A stretch of 64,000 bases of DNA, taken from assembly GCA_015680905.1 (NCBI GenBank), contig CM027384.1, positions 68,951,001 to 69,015,000 of the forward strand. Reading direction: 5' to 3'. Shown here one piece after another: positions 11,817-25,389 of the stretch. A program made the position numbers and the translations under genes. A model generated the notes under the pieces. It was not told where the DNA came from. It saw only the letters and a program-made list of their open reading frames with translations, and ran no database searches. Each line of letters starts with the position of its first letter. Positions within the stretch are counted from its first letter, which is position 1. The DNA comes from Coptis chinensis. Lineage: Eukaryota; Streptophyta; Magnoliopsida; Ranunculales; Ranunculaceae.

Positions 11817-12261
11817 TGATCAAAGACAGCGGGGGGATGAGCTCTTTGCAGACTAACGGTCCAAATCAAACTGGGGGCAAAATGAGATGCCCCCATCAGG
11901 CTTCACAGCTGATCAAAGATAGCGGGGGGGATGAGCCCTTCGCGGACTACACGTTCGAATCAAACTGGGGGCAAAATGAGCTGCCCCTATCAGGCTTCAC
12001 AGCCGTCCAAAGACAGTGGGAGGGATGAGCCCTTCGCGGACTACACATCCGAATCAAACTGGGAGCAAAATGAGCTGCCCCCATCAGGCTTCGCAGCCGT
12101 CCAAAGACAGCGGGGGGGATGAGCCCTTTGCGGACTAAGGGTCCAAATCAAACTGGGGGCAAAATGAGGTACCCCTATCAGACTTCACAGCTGATCAAAG
12201 ACAGCGGGGAGGATAAGCCTTCGTGGACTAAACGTCCAAATCAACTAGGAAGCAAAATTAG
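11817..12261 (+). repeat. 93-94-bp tandem array 3' of pol
   Basis: About 4.75 head-to-tail copies, each starting tgatcaaagacagcgg or cgtccaaagacagcgg and ending caggcttcacagc, with 'aatcaaactgggggcaaaatgag' in the middle. Copies differ by 5-15%; the last is truncated. Such arrays between integrase and the antisense ORF are a known habit of Tat elements. The segment 12262-12505 that follows holds nothing I can assign. Confidence 0.9.
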
Positions 12262-12505
12262 TTGAGACAAAAACAAATCCAAAGCTAAATATGGATATCA
12301 GAAGTACATTCAATGGGAATTAGGTTTCCTAATAAAGAACTCTAGGATGCAAAACAAGTGACATTGAAGACCTGCTGGGCATACCCAGAAAACCAAGCAA
12401 AAGATATAATACAAAAAGTGCAATCAGTCAAAGTATGTGAATTACAAACACACAAAAGTACAAAAACACAAGTTTCACTTAGACAAGGACACAAATTCCA
12501 TTGAG

Positions 12506-14413
12506 TTACTGCTGCCCTTCGGTTGCGTCCTTCTGAGAGGACGCCAACTCCCCTTCACCAGAGGAAGGAGGATCATTATCCAAGTCAATGGGAGAGGCGA
12601 CCACACTGGCTGTGGGTAGAGGCATCACTTGAGTAGCAGCTTCAGTTGGGGAGGTGACCGGAGAGGGAGCGGAAATTGGAGCATAGGTTGGAGTATCCGC
12701 TATTGGAAGGGGAACGGGAAGAAGGCGGCCAGCCGCAACAAGTTCTTCGAGTTGTTGTTTAAGTTCGCGGCCAATCTTTTTCTCAGCTAGACTACAAAAA
12801 CGCTCCGCGGCCTCCTTCACGACTTTATCTACAGCGGCTTAAGTGGCGATCTTACCCGCCTCTTTTTGGCCCTCCAGTTTGGATGTCACACCTGCAACAT
12901 AATCGCGATGCTTGTCTTCAGCCAGCTGGAGCGCCTTTTGAGCCTTCACGACTACAATTCGAAGATCATCACGGTCCTTCTCCACCTTGGCATATTTAGC
13001 TTTCCAGCCATCAGGACCTTCAATCTCTTGCTTCATGGTCTCCAACGATTCCAGCATGTTGGTTAAGCCGTGCACCACATAGCCGATGTCCAAACTCAGC
13101 TGAAAAGAATGATTGATTACCAAACTATCCAAAGAAAAAGATAGGATATAAGGAGAAAAATTTAAACCTTTTCCCAGCCACGGTAAATGGATGCTCTACG
13201 CGAGGCGAACGTTCCAGGATCTCCATACACTTGATCTTTGGGAAGATGCGAGCTGAAGAAAAGAGAGGTCGCGACAGCGGTGTTATCTAGGGCTGAGTCG
13301 CAAATCGTTATATCACGATCTCTGTCCCTGAATTGAGGGCGCCATATGTCAATTGCACCAGAGGACAAGGACCCAGATGAGTAAGGGGTCTTTTTTCGAG
13401 GGGCCGCCGTAAAAGCAATAGGTCGCTACCGGGTACGTAAAACAGCTTGAAGGCCGGCGGAGCCGCGATCCTAGCCTTTTTGGCTGGGGGACTCTTGGCC
13501 GCAACTTCGGTGGGCTCATCCCCATCCGATTCACTTTCCCAAAGTTTTAGCTTGTTAGTGGCCATAGCAGCTTCAGTTACAGTAGAGGAGGGTTTAGCAA
13601 AGTCGTCTTCCTAATCCGCCGCGGCAGAGTAGGAAGAGGGGGCGATATCTGGAGTAGTGGTATGGGATTGGACGACAGCTCATTGGGCAACGGCTTTGGA
13701 GTGGTATATCTTATTGGTGTACTTAAAGGACTTGTAGGCCTTTCTTTTAGGGCGAAGGGAAGATTTGGGGAGTCTTTCTTTGGGGGGTGCTGGGCGATAG
13801 AGTGGACCTTGATATTTACCAATGTTTTTCAACGAAGGATCAAGGAGAAGAGGGTTGCCCTTTTCTGGATCTATGCCGAGAACTTCACACTGGGCACTTC
13901 CCAAATCGCGGAGTCTTTGGAAAGTTGCTGATGAGACACCGGTGTAAATTTTAGATCGCGAATCAGGGCTCCAACTTGTGTCACAAAAGAGAGACAAGTT
14001 AATTAAAAGCAAGTTAAGAAGGGGCACTGTGAACCAAAAGATTTTACGTACCACTAGTAAGGAAACTGAGATGCCTTAGAGAAACTTCAGATGAAAAATC
14101 TGCGGATAGAAAACTACCGGACACATATAACGGATAATAATGCCACACTTTGTCAGAGGTAGTAATGTGGAGGACAAAGGACTTGTTCTGTGGACGTGTA
14201 CAGAAGGACTGATATCCTACACTACCAAATTTGGTGCTCTTCTTTATATAATAATGAGCTATTATATCGCAGAGTTGGATTTTGGGAGAATTGGTTTCGT
14301 TGTAATGATTTGCGGCATATATGATGCGCCAAAAGTTACCAATGCCTTGACATGGGGGGATGTTGAAGTGGTTACATACCTCGATGTCAAGAGCAGTTAA
14401 GGGAAACCGCAAG
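12506..14413 (-). pseudogene. Antisense ORF of the Tat element (Transposase_28-like), 3' part
   Basis: Read on the minus strand from 14412 down: RFPLTALDIEVCNHFNIPPCQG, NFWRIIYAANHY and DKVWHYYPLYVSGSF resemble the 'putative gypsy type transposon' domain (PF04195, Transposase_28) found in antisense ORFs of Grande-like elements. It is followed by a basic linker (13308-13565), a coiled-coil segment (12839-13132, KYAKVEKDRDDLRIVVVKAQ) and a Pro/Ser/Thr-rich acidic tail (12506-12820). Four or more frameshifts and stops interrupt it. The 5' end lies at 29092-29435, beyond the nested insertion. The function of this ORF in Tat elements is unknown. Confidence 0.7.
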
Positions 14414-17400
14414 TGTAACGCCCGTATTTTTAAATACGTATTTTTCTATTTATTTATTAATTAATTTAATTATTTATTTTCAAAATTCGGCCGATTGATT
14501 CGGGATCGATATTGGGGCTGGGTTTTGGGCCCGAAGTCACGTGTTGGGCTTGGGTTTGGACCCAGTATATAAAACACATTGTTACGGAAAATAGGGTTAA
14601 AGAGAATAATAAAATATTAAAAATGGAGGCAGAGCTTGAAGCTCGTCTGCTTTCTAGAAAGGTGGAGTCGCGACGGACTTCGGAGGAATTCGGAGGAATT
14701 CGTAGGAGCTGTTCATACAGGTGAGTAGCTATTTTGCTATTTCACCGGATTTGTAGTTTACATATATCAACGTATACTGTTTCGGGTTTTTTTTTTATAC
14801 TGTTCATTATCCGTTGTATTGGACTTCGTGCCATTTGTATTATTAAACTTTGTTAAATTCGGATTTGTATTAAACTGTCGAAACTTTGTTGATTTGGGTA
14901 AACTGTCGAAGCTTCGACAGAGCATCAATGGCGTCCTGTCTATGGCTGTTTTGAACTCGTTTTTATGTTGTTGTGGGTTTGTATTGTTGGAGGTTAGTGG
15001 GGGATGGAATACTGTGGTCGAGATGGAGATTAGAGGTGCTACCAAAGCTTGAGAAGGCTTTAATGGCGCTGAACGCCATTACTGCTATACTGGGGTGGGG
15101 CGATTTTTCTTGTAGTTCCAACTGTTTTGATTGTGTTTTTGAATTGTTGATGTATGTTGGTATGTTGGTATGTTGGAATGTGGATGGAAAGCGTTGATGG
15201 GGAGCTTGAAGCACCATTAATGGCGGTCGCGATTTTTTAGATCTAGGTTTGAGGAAGATGGGGATCTAATTATTTGGGGATTTTGTTTTAGTAAAGTTGT
15301 AAGGTTTTGATTTGGATTAAAACCGATTGGTCAAAATGGGTGGTCGATTGGAATAGTGGTGGTCGATTTGGTTGTGGTGGAGGTCGCTTTGGAGGAAGGA
15401 GATGACCAACCGGGCTTGGGCCCGGCCTGTTTCTCTTGGACTTTGCCCTGTTGGTTTTGTTTGGGCGGTTTAGGTTGTTGGGCGAAATGTTTTATTGGCT
15501 TGGCGAAATTTCAATGGTGGTTGGGACCGAAATTTCAGTTTAGTGTTAGTTGTGGGCGAAGTTCTATTCCGGATTGGGCCAAACTAATTAGTTGTTAATG
15601 GGCGATTCGGTTTCAGTTTTTGGGCCTAAACACTAGTTAGTTATTGGGCGATAAATCCTTTGTTTCGGACCGATTTCATATTAAGTTATGGACCGATTTA
15701 AGTTAAGTTTTGGGGACGGTTTTCTTTGTTTGTTTTGGGCGAACTCATTTGTGTTTTGGGCAAATTTATAATATTGTTTGGGGCCAGATCCATTGGACTT
15801 AAAATAGATCTTTCCGGTCTTTACATGTTTTAGACTTTTCGGGTTTTAAGGTTTGGGCTTGGCGGTTAGGTCCGAACCATGACCTTAGCCACGAGCCCAT
15901 GAACCATATTGATCGACCTTTAGCCATGAACCATGGCTATGACCCTGAACCTGTCGAACACAGAAACGACAGTTTGACTTTGACCAGGACAGTTTGACTT
16001 TGACGACGACAGTTTGACTTCGACCATGATGTTGACCTTTGACCATTTGACGGTTGACCATTGACGGTTGACTTTGACCTTTGACCATGGCATGTTGACT
16101 TTGACATTTGACCATGGCATGTTGACTTTGACTATGATATGTTGACTTTGACTTTGACCATGACATGTTGAGTTTGACCTTGACCGTGATGTGTTGACCT
16201 TTGACCTTTGACCAGGACATGTTGACTTTGACTTTGACCATGACATGTTGAGTTTGACCTTGACCATGATGTGTTGACCTTTGACCGTTGACTTTGACTG
16301 TTGACCGTTGACTGTGAATGTTGACTTTTCCAGTTTTTCATATGTTTGTTTATATGGATATATATAGTAATAAAATATTGTCGATATTGTATAACTTGGT
16401 TGGTCATTATCTAATTTAGATTTGACGTGAGTAGTGTGTAAAGCGTATACATATTGGGCTTTGATTGTGGGACCGGGACTATTTAATTGTCTTCGCTTTA
16501 TGTTGTATATTATATGGACACATATAGTAATAAAATGTTGTGGGAAGCTTGTATATATTTGATTGTCATTATCTAAGAAAGACTTTGACATTGATGTTGT
16601 GTATTTTTGACACGTGGACGATATTGAGATGTTATAATAAAAATGTATGTGATAATAAAAATGAAGAAATTGTGATATTATATAACATGTTGGGATATAT
16701 ATATTGAATGCAATATCTTTGAGAGATGTATAAACGCTCCATTATTTTATATGTGAGATGCTACTATGAGGTAGTATGGTATTGGTGAATGTTTTCCCCT
16801 GAGTGTGGTGTAGTGCAATAATATATTGGCACGTAAAAAGAATGAAGTTTGGTTATGAGATATAATTGAGATGTTTCAATATATTGTGGCTTAGTGCAAT
16901 AAGGTAATTGACCGCACGCGATGATATAGTGGAATATGATTATGAGTCATTAATATATGACACCTGAATAAATTACGTAACGAAAATCCTAGAACCTGAC
17001 TACCACAACTCATGTGATTGGCCCTTCCGGCGTTTCGATTAATCCAATGGCCTTCGGTGATTATCCTCTTGGTTTCAAAAAGTTTGAATGGCCCTCCCTG
17101 CGCATAGCCGAATAGTGGCTTGATTATTCCGTTATGAAAATAGAACGATGATGATGCGCAATATTTTATGCGAATAGTGGCATTACTTACATAATTGCTT
17201 CCGTGTGAGGATTTACCTAGTGTGCGGCATCCCGCTCAGGGTGGTTACGCACGGAGTGGTTCATTATGTAAAGGGAGGCATGTGGATGTACATGTTCGGC
17301 GTTGGGTAGCGATTGTGGTAGCCAGGAAACTAGGTAAGACATAGATACGACGTGATTTTAGGGACACACAAAGAAAGTCTAAATTAATATAATTATGGTA

Positions 17401-18148
17401 ATATGTTGGTAAATGATATATCTTTAGATAGATGATTGTATATGATTTGGCTGGTTAGTATTTTAGTTAGAACCTAAAACCTCGTGGAGGAACTAAATGC
17501 CTTTTTATATGCGTATGGTATGTTGTATTAGTTGTTGGAAGTTAAAAAATCCGATTGGAGGAACTACCTGCCTAGATTATTGTAATTAAGTATGTTATAT
17601 TAGTCGTTGAAAGTTAAAGCACCTCGGTGGAGGAACTAAGCTGCCTTATGGATTATGTATATATTTGTATAAGTATATGTTTGTTTTAGAGCTACTCACA
17701 CCAAAGATTTTTATAATGTCTTGACCCGATTTGCATGTTTGCTTATCGGGTGTGTTCATTCAATGAACATAGTTGATAAGTTTTGACAGGTTTAGTGTTA
17801 AAGAAGAGTGGTTGCTGCTTGTGGTTTGTGTTAGCGTTGCATCTCAGGATTTGTTTTGTTTTCCCTTGAGGTGATATAGAATTTTAGTCTAGACAATGTT
17901 TTTGTATTTTCATTTGTAAATTTTATTAAAGAGTTATTGAAAGGATAGTTGTAACCTAATCTTATTTGTGAATCTTTGTCATGAAGAAGACTTTTGTTTA
18001 AGTTAAAATTTTTATTGGTTTTTATTATCCGCATATTTAAACTGTTTATGGGTTTTTGGGAGTTGAGAGTGCGTCACACCTCGGAGATCGAAGAGTCGGG
18101 AACAAATAATGTTTTTCCTAAGATCAATTTAAATTCGGGTGTGTTTAA
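14414..18148 (+). repeat. Family L LTR, copy 1 of the tandem array
   Basis: Starts TGTAACGCCCG. It holds a TATA box (14576-14584), ATG leader (14622) with donor-like caggtgagtag (14717-14727), W-box array (15970-16326), 'cctcggtggagg' repeats (17480-17640) and hairpins (17700-17780). The terminal gtgtgaca is decayed to gtgtttaa, and the primer site is shifted about 10 bp (tggtatccgaaagca, from 18160). Confidence 0.88.
15970..16326 (+). promoter_or_regulatory. Dense TTGAC (W-box core) array in LTR copy 1
   Basis: Counting by eye gives about 38 TTGAC cores in about 355 bp, nearly all followed by C or T, i.e. matching the WRKY W-box TTGAC(C/T). The local unit is roughly gttgactttgaccatgacat with variants. 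Equivalent arrays lie at 21435-21796 and 26934-27286. WRKY binding is an inference from motif density; the array also makes spurious ORFs on both strands. Confidence 0.7.
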
Positions 18149-19905
18149 TATCGAGAGGTTGGTATCCGAAAGCATTTGGTTAGCTTTAGACTTAGGTGAG
18201 TCTAGGTGATTCTCGGATCGTGGTTTATGGGTAATGTTTAAGAAGTATTATTTTCAAAACTATTTCCGCTAGTTGTTTTACTTTTTACAAAGAAAATGAA
18301 AGATATATAGAAATAAAGAGAGTTAATATTTTTCTTGATTTGTTTATATGTACAATGTGTATATTTATATTAGTTACTCTGGTGGAGTGCATATGAAGTG
18401 TTTTTATTTTTCCTTATCATATGAGGAGTGGTTATATGTGTAATATGTTAATTATTAATGGATTTGATCAAAATGATGTGTACTGCTATAATGTTGTTTT
18501 GTTGATTGGTGATCATTTTCACATGGAGTATGGATTATAAGTATGACAACCTGTCTGTAAACTTTGTATTTGAGTGTTATATTATTGTTTAAGAAACAAT
18601 AAGATATTTTAATCTATATTGAATGAGTTGCATTATCTGATGGCTTTGTGACGTACTGAGTAAGGAACTAATTGCCTCGGTGTTGGAGGAATAACTATCT
18701 CGCCTCATTCGTACACTTTAATGGATGAATAGTATTTTAAATTATAAGAGATTAATTTGTTAAATGGGATTAGTTAGAAATAGACCGAATAATAAAGTAA
18801 AAAATAAAATATCTTTTTTTGAGATGTGTATACTTGTGTATACACGTGCATTCTTTTTGAGATGTGTATACTGGCGTATACACGTTTTTGTATTATTGTA
18901 TATAGAGGAACTATTGCTGTGCGTATGTGATGATTAATATTGTTTTACCAAGAAAACATGCATGTGTAGGTTGTTTTCTTAAAGTCACGTTATTAATGAT
19001 TAATTAAAATAATGGTGATAATTGTTAAATTAGTTTCACATTGATTTTTGCATATTCGAGTATTCTTAAATATATACCTTGATTTATGGTTCATAAATCT
19101 AACCGTGAGAATGTAACCTGTTATGGGTGATATATTAGAAGTAAGTTTATATTATCCTAAAATTTTTAAAATTCGTGTTATACGGTAGCAAGTCTTATGT
19201 TAATTGTCATTGTATATGGAGATTAGTTTATGAATCTTTTCACCGGTTAAAATAATTAGTAATAATAATAATAGCAATGAGCGTCCGAAAGTATTTGTTC
19301 TTAATTGTTTTGTTTCAGTCTAAATGATTTTGATAGATGAATATAAAAAATTATTTTTTGATACGTGCTATATTTGATCAATTGCAAGCATGAATTAGGA
19401 TTCAAGGGTTGTTTTAAATTTAATATTTCTGAGAGCATGACTAAAGTAAATATAAAGTTTTATTGTAGTATCAATGACATGAGTGATTTTTATTTTTAAG
19501 TGTGTTAGGACACTAATTTTCTTTTATGCATGATAATGAAAGACTCCATAATGTTTTATACCGGGATGAACTTACCCCATATTATTGATTAGTTAAGTAG
19601 AATATTTTTCGTAGAGTTTGCTACGTGTCAAGAAATTGCATGCTAAAAAGATATGATATATTTATCTTGTATTTAAGTGACAGTAATAATTTGTTTTAAT
19701 ATAGACAGTTAAACTATGATTGATTTTGTAATGGCATGAGGACATATATTCTGGAATTATTTAAAAATAATTAATACCAATGTTATCTCGTTTAAGTTTA
19801 ATCAACGTGCATTTTTGTATAGGTTCTAAGTTAATAACCAACGTTTTTGTTTGTATAGCTTTACTTCCGAATCTCGGGACGAGATTCTTTTGAGATGTGT
19901 ATAGC
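18149..19905 (+). other. Internal region 1 of family L (non-coding)
   Basis: Begins with a decayed Met-tRNA primer site and ends in the polypurine-side motif before LTR2. It is AT-rich with stops in all frames and no gag/pol similarity. Short direct repeats of 'ttctttttgagatgtgtatac' occur around 18810-18890 and again, altered, at the very end (19888-19905). It is almost identical to 23649-25389. Confidence 0.8.
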
Positions 19906-22900
19906 TGTAACGCCCGTATTTTTAAATACGTATTTTTCTATTTATTTATTAATTAATTTAATTATTTATTTTCAAAATTCGTTGGATTGGATTCGGGATC
20001 ATGTGGGCTTGGTTTTGGGCCCGAAGTTCAGGTTGGGCTTGGGTTTGGGACCCAAGTATATAAACACATTGTTCGGAAAATAGGGTTAAAGAGAATAAAA
20101 AATATTAAAATGGAGGCGAGCTTGAAACTTGTTTGCTTTCGAGCGGTGGAGTCGGCGACTTCGGACTCGGAGGAATTAAGTAGGAGCTTCATACAAAGAG
20201 TAGCTATTTTGCTATTTCACGGATTTGTAGTTTACATATATCAACGATATCTTGTTTCGGTTTTTTTTAATCGTTCATTATCCGTTGTATTGGACTTGTT
20301 ACCATTTGTATTATTAAACTTTGTTAAATTGGATTTGTATTAAACCCGTCGAAACTTTGTTGATTTGGGTAAACTGTCGAAGCTATGAGAGCATCAATGG
20401 CGTCTGTCTATGGCTGTTTTGAACTTCGTTTTATGTTGTTGTGGGTTTGTATTGTTGGAGGTTAGTGGGGGATGGAATATCGTGGTCGAGATGGAGATTA
20501 GAGGTGCTTTGCCAAAGCTTGAGAAGGCTTTAATGGCGAAGCGCCATTATTGCTATAATTTGGGTTTAAATTTTTTCTTGTAGTTCCAACCGCTTTGATT
20601 GTGTTTTGAATTGTTGATGTATGTTGGTATGTTGGTATGTTGGAATGTGGATGGAGAGCGTTGATGGGGAGCTTGAAGCACCATTAATGGCGGCCGATTT
20701 TTTTAGATCTAGGTTTGAGGAAGATGGGGGATCTAATTATTTGGGGATTTTGTTTTAGTAAAGTTGTAAGGTTTTCGATTTGGATTAAAACCGATTGGTC
20801 AAAATGGGTGGTCGATTGGAATAGTGGTGGTCAATTTGGTTGTGGTGGAAGGTTCTTTGGAGGAAGGAGATGACCGGGTGGGCTTGGGCTTTGGCCTTCG
20901 GTTTCTCTTGGACTTTACTATTGGTTTTGTTTGGGCGGTTTAGGTTGTTGGGCGAAATGTTTTATTATTGGCTTGGCGAAATTTCAATGGTGGTTGGACC
21001 GAAATTTCAGTTTTAGTGTTAGTTGTGGGCGAGTTCTATTCGGATTTGGGCCAAACTAATTAGTTGTTAATGGGCCGTTCGGTTTGTTTTGGGCCTAAAC
21101 ACTAGTTAGTTATCAGGCCTAAATCCTTTGTTTGGACCGTTATTAAGTTATGGACCGGTTTAAGTTAAGTTTTGGGACCCGTTTTATTTGTTTGTTTTCG
21201 GGCCGAACTCATTTTTGTTTTGGGCCAATTTCTAATATTGCTTAGGGCGTTCCATTTGGACTTAAAAATAGATCTTTCTTGGGTCTTTACATGTTTTAAC
21301 TTTTCGGGTTTTAAGGTTTGGGCTTGGCGATTAAGGTCCAAACCATGACCTTAACATGAGCCCATGAACCATACGGCCGACCTAGCCATGAACCATGGCT
21401 ATGACCTTAACCGTCGAACACGGAAAACGACAGTTTTGACTTTGACCAGACGGTTTGACTTTGGCAATGGCGGTTTGACTTGACCATGATGTTGACATTT
21501 GACCATTTGACGGGTTGACTTTTTGACCGACCATTGACCATTGATGGTTGACTTTGACCTTTGACCATGGCATGTTGACTTTGACCTTTTGACCATGGCA
21601 TGTTGACTTTGACCATGTTATGTTGACTTTGACCATGACATGTTGAGTTTGACCTTGACCCGTGATGTGTTGACCTTTGACCTTTGACGGGACATGTTGA
21701 CTTTGACTTTGACCATGACATGTTGAGTTTGACCTTGACCATGATGTGTTGACCGTTGACTTTTTTGACCGCCGACCGTTGACCGTGAATGTTGACTTTT
21801 CCAGTTTTCATATGTTTGTTTATATGGATATATATAGTAATAAAATATTGTCGATATTGTATAACTTGGTTTGTCATTATCTAATTTAGATTTGACGTGA
21901 GTAGTGTGTAAAAGCGTATATATATATATGGGCTTTGATTGTGGGTGTGGACTATTTAATTGTCTTCTCGTTTTATGTTGTATATATTATATGGACAATA
22001 TAGTAATAAAATGTTGTGGAAGCTTGTATATATTTGATTGTCATTATCTAAAGAAAGACTTGACATTGATGTTGTGTATTTTTGACACGCGTGATATATT
22101 GAGATGTTATAATAAAATGTATGTGATACGTTGAAGAAATTGTGATATTATATAACATGTTGGGATATATATATTGAATGCAATATCTTTGAGAGATGTA
22201 TAAACGCTCCATTATTTTATATGTGAGATGCTACTATGAGGTAGTATGGTATGGTATGGTGAATGTTTGCCCGGGACCTGTGGTGTAGTCAATAATATAT
22301 TGGCGTAAAAGAATGAAGTTTGGTTATGAGATATAATTGAGATGTTTCAATATATTGTGGCTTAGTGCAATAAGGTAATTGACCGCACTTGCGATATATA
22401 GTGGAATATGATTATGAGTCATTAATATATGACACTTGAATAAATTACGAATCGAAAATCCTAGAACCTAGCTACCACAACTCATGTGATTGGCCCTTTC
22501 CGGGCGTTTGATTAATCCGAATGGCCTTCGGTTAATTTGAATGGCCCTTACGGCGTTTCAAGCCTCTTGGCGTTTTGATAAAGCTGAATGGCCCTCCCGG
22601 CAGCCTCGAATAGTGGCTTGATTATTCCGTTAAGAAAAATAGAACGATGATCGCGCAATATTTTATGCGAATAGTGGCATTACTTACATAATTGCTTCCG
22701 TGTGAGGATTTACCTAGTGTCGCGGCATCCCGCCGAGGTGGTTACGCATACGAGTGGTTCATTATGTAAAGGGAGGCATGTGGATGTACATGTTCGGCAG
22801 GTAGCGATTGTGGTAGCCGGGGAAACTAGGTAAGACATAGATCTGACGTGATTTTAGGGACACACAAAGAAAGTCTAAATTAATATAATTATGGTAATAT

Positions 22901-23648
22901 GTTGGTAAATGATATATCTTTAGATAGATGATTGTATATGATTTGGTGGTTAGTATTTTAGTTAGAACCTAAAACCTCGTGGAGGAACTAAATGCCTTTT
23001 TATTATCGCATGGTGGTATGTTGTATTAGTTGTTGGAAGTTAAAACCTAAGGTTCGATGGAGGAACTACACCGCCTAGATTATTGTACTTAAGGATGTTA
23101 TATTAGTCGTTGAAAGTTAAGGCACCTCGGTGGAGGAACTAAATGCCTTATGGATTATGTATATATTTGTATAAGTATATGTTGTTTTTAGAGCTACTCA
23201 CACCAAGATTTTTTATAATCTTGATCCGATTTGCATGTTTGCTTATCGGGTGTGTTCATTCAATGAACATAGTTGATAAGTTTTAGCCGGGTTTAGTGTT
23301 AAAGAAGAGTGGTTCTTTGCTTGTGGTTTGTGTTAGCGTTGATCTCGAGATTTGTTTTGTTTTCCTCTTGAGGTGATATAGAATTTTAGTCTAGACAATG
23401 TTTTTGTATTTTCATTTGTAAATTTTATTAAAGAGTTATTGAAAGGATAGTTGTAACCTAATCTTATTTGTGAATCTTTGTCATGAAGAAGACTTTTGTT
23501 TAAGTTAAAATTTTTATTGGTTTTTATTATCCGCATATTTAAACTGTTTATGGGTTTTTGGGAGTTGAGAGTCGTCACACCTCGGAGATCGAAGAGTCAA
23601 GGAACAAATAATGTTTTCAGATTCTGCATCGAAATTCGGGGTGTGACA
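19906..23648 (+). repeat. Family L LTR, copy 2 of the tandem array
   Basis: Same layout as copy 1: TATA box 20057-20064, leader ATG near 20110, W-box array 21435-21796, repeats around 22975-23150, hairpins 23205-23280. The 3' end gtgtgaca is intact at 23641-23648. Many 1-3-bp differences from copies 1 and 3 fall at CG or GGCC sites. Confidence 0.9.
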
Positions 23649-25389
23649 GTTTGGTATCTGAGCATTTGGTTAGTTTAGACTTAGGTGAGTCTAGGTGATT
23701 CTCGGATCGTGGTTTATGGGTAATGTTTAAGAAGTATTATTTTCAAAACTATTTCCGCTAGTTGTTTTACTTTTACAAAGAAAAGAAAAGATATATAGAA
23801 ATAAAGAGAGTTAATATTTTTCTTGATTTGTTTATATGTGTAATGTGTATATTTATATTAGTTACTCTGGTGGAGTGCATATGAAATGTTTTTATTTTTC
23901 CTTATCATATGAGGAGTGGTTATATGTGTAATATGTTAATTATTAATGGATTTGATCAAAATGATGTGTACTGCTATAATGTTGTTTTGTTGATTGGTGA
24001 TCATTTTCACATGGAGTATGGATTATAAGTATGACAACCTGTCTGTAAACTTTGTATTTGAGTGTTATATTATTGTTTAAGAAACAATAAGATATTTTAA
24101 TCTATATTGAATGAGTTGCATTATCTGATGGCTTTGTGACGTACTGAGTAAGGAACTAATTGCCTCGGTGTTGGAGGAATAACTATCTCGCCTCATTCGT
24201 ACACTTTAATGGATGAATAGTATTTTAAATTATAAGAGATTAATTTGTTAAATGGGATTAGTTAGAAATAGACCGAATAATAAAGTAAAATATACGTGTA
24301 TTCTTTTTGAGATGTGTATACTTGTGTATACACGTGCATTCTTTTTGAGATGTGTATACTTGGATACATACGCTTTTTTTGTATTGTATATAGAGGAACT
24401 ATTAAATGCGTATGTGATGATTAATATTGTTTTACCAAGAAAACATGCATGTGTAGGTTGTTTTCTTAAAAAGTCAATTATTAATGATTAATTAAAATAA
24501 TGGTGATAATTGTTAAATTAGTTTCACATTGATTTTTGCATATTAAGTATTCTTAAATATATACCTTGATTTATGGTTCATAAATCCAACCGTGAGAATG
24601 TAACCTGTTATGGGTGATATATTAGAAGTAAGTTTATATTATCCTAAAATTTTTAAAATTCGTGTTATACGGTAGCAAGTCTTATGTTAATTGTCATTGT
24701 ATATGGAGATTAGTTTATGAATCTTTTCACCGGTTAAAATAATTAGTAATAATAATAATAGCAATGAACGTCGAGTATTTGTTCTTAATTGTTTTGTTTC
24801 AGTCTAAATGATTTTGATAGATGAATATAAAAAATTATTTTTTGATACGTGCTATATTTGATCAATTGCAAGCATGAATTAGGATTCAAGGGTTGTTTTA
24901 AATTTAATATTTCTGAGAGCATGACTAAAGTAAATATAAAGTTTTATTGTAGTATCAATGACATGAGTGATTTTTATTTTTAAGTGTGTTAGGACACTAA
25001 TTTTCTTTTATGCATGATAATGAAAGACTCCATAATGTTTTATACCGGGATGAACTTACCCCATATTATTGATTAGTTAAGTAGAATATTTTTCGTAGAG
25101 TTTGCTACGTGTCAAGAAATTGCATGCTAAAAAGATATGATATATTTATCTTGTATTTAAGTGACAGTAATAATTTGTTTTAATATAGACAGTTAAACTA
25201 TGATTGATTTTGTAATGGCATGAGGACATATATTCTGGAATTATTTAAAAATAATTAATACCAATGTTATCTCGTTTAAGTTTAATCAACGTGCATTTTT
25301 GTATAGGTTCTAAGTTAATAACCAACGTTTTTGTTTGTATAGCTTTACTTCCGAATCTCGGGACGAGATTCTTTTGAGATGTGTATAGC
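23649..25389 (+). other. Internal region 2 of family L (non-coding)
   Basis: Near-identical to 18149-19905 over its whole length; the main differences are in the 'gagatgtgtatac' repeat stretch (about 24285-24400). It has no coding capacity. Two identical internal regions joined by a complete LTR are the expected product of recombination between LTRs of two copies. Confidence 0.85.
23652..23664 (+). promoter_or_regulatory. Primer binding site, initiator-Met-tRNA type
   Basis: tggtatctgagca lies 3 nt after the end of LTR copy 2 and differs by one base from the usual TGGTATCAGAGC. It defines the element's orientation (+) and the LTR 3' edge. Confidence 0.8.

Noticed and set aside
15885..16591. 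Long minus-strand ORFs rich in Val-Lys-Asn/Ser-Trp-Ser-Lys repeats (also 21382-21877 and 26807-27368)
   Set aside because: They are translations of the TTGAC tandem array; the periodicity keeps frames open and no protein family is recognisable.
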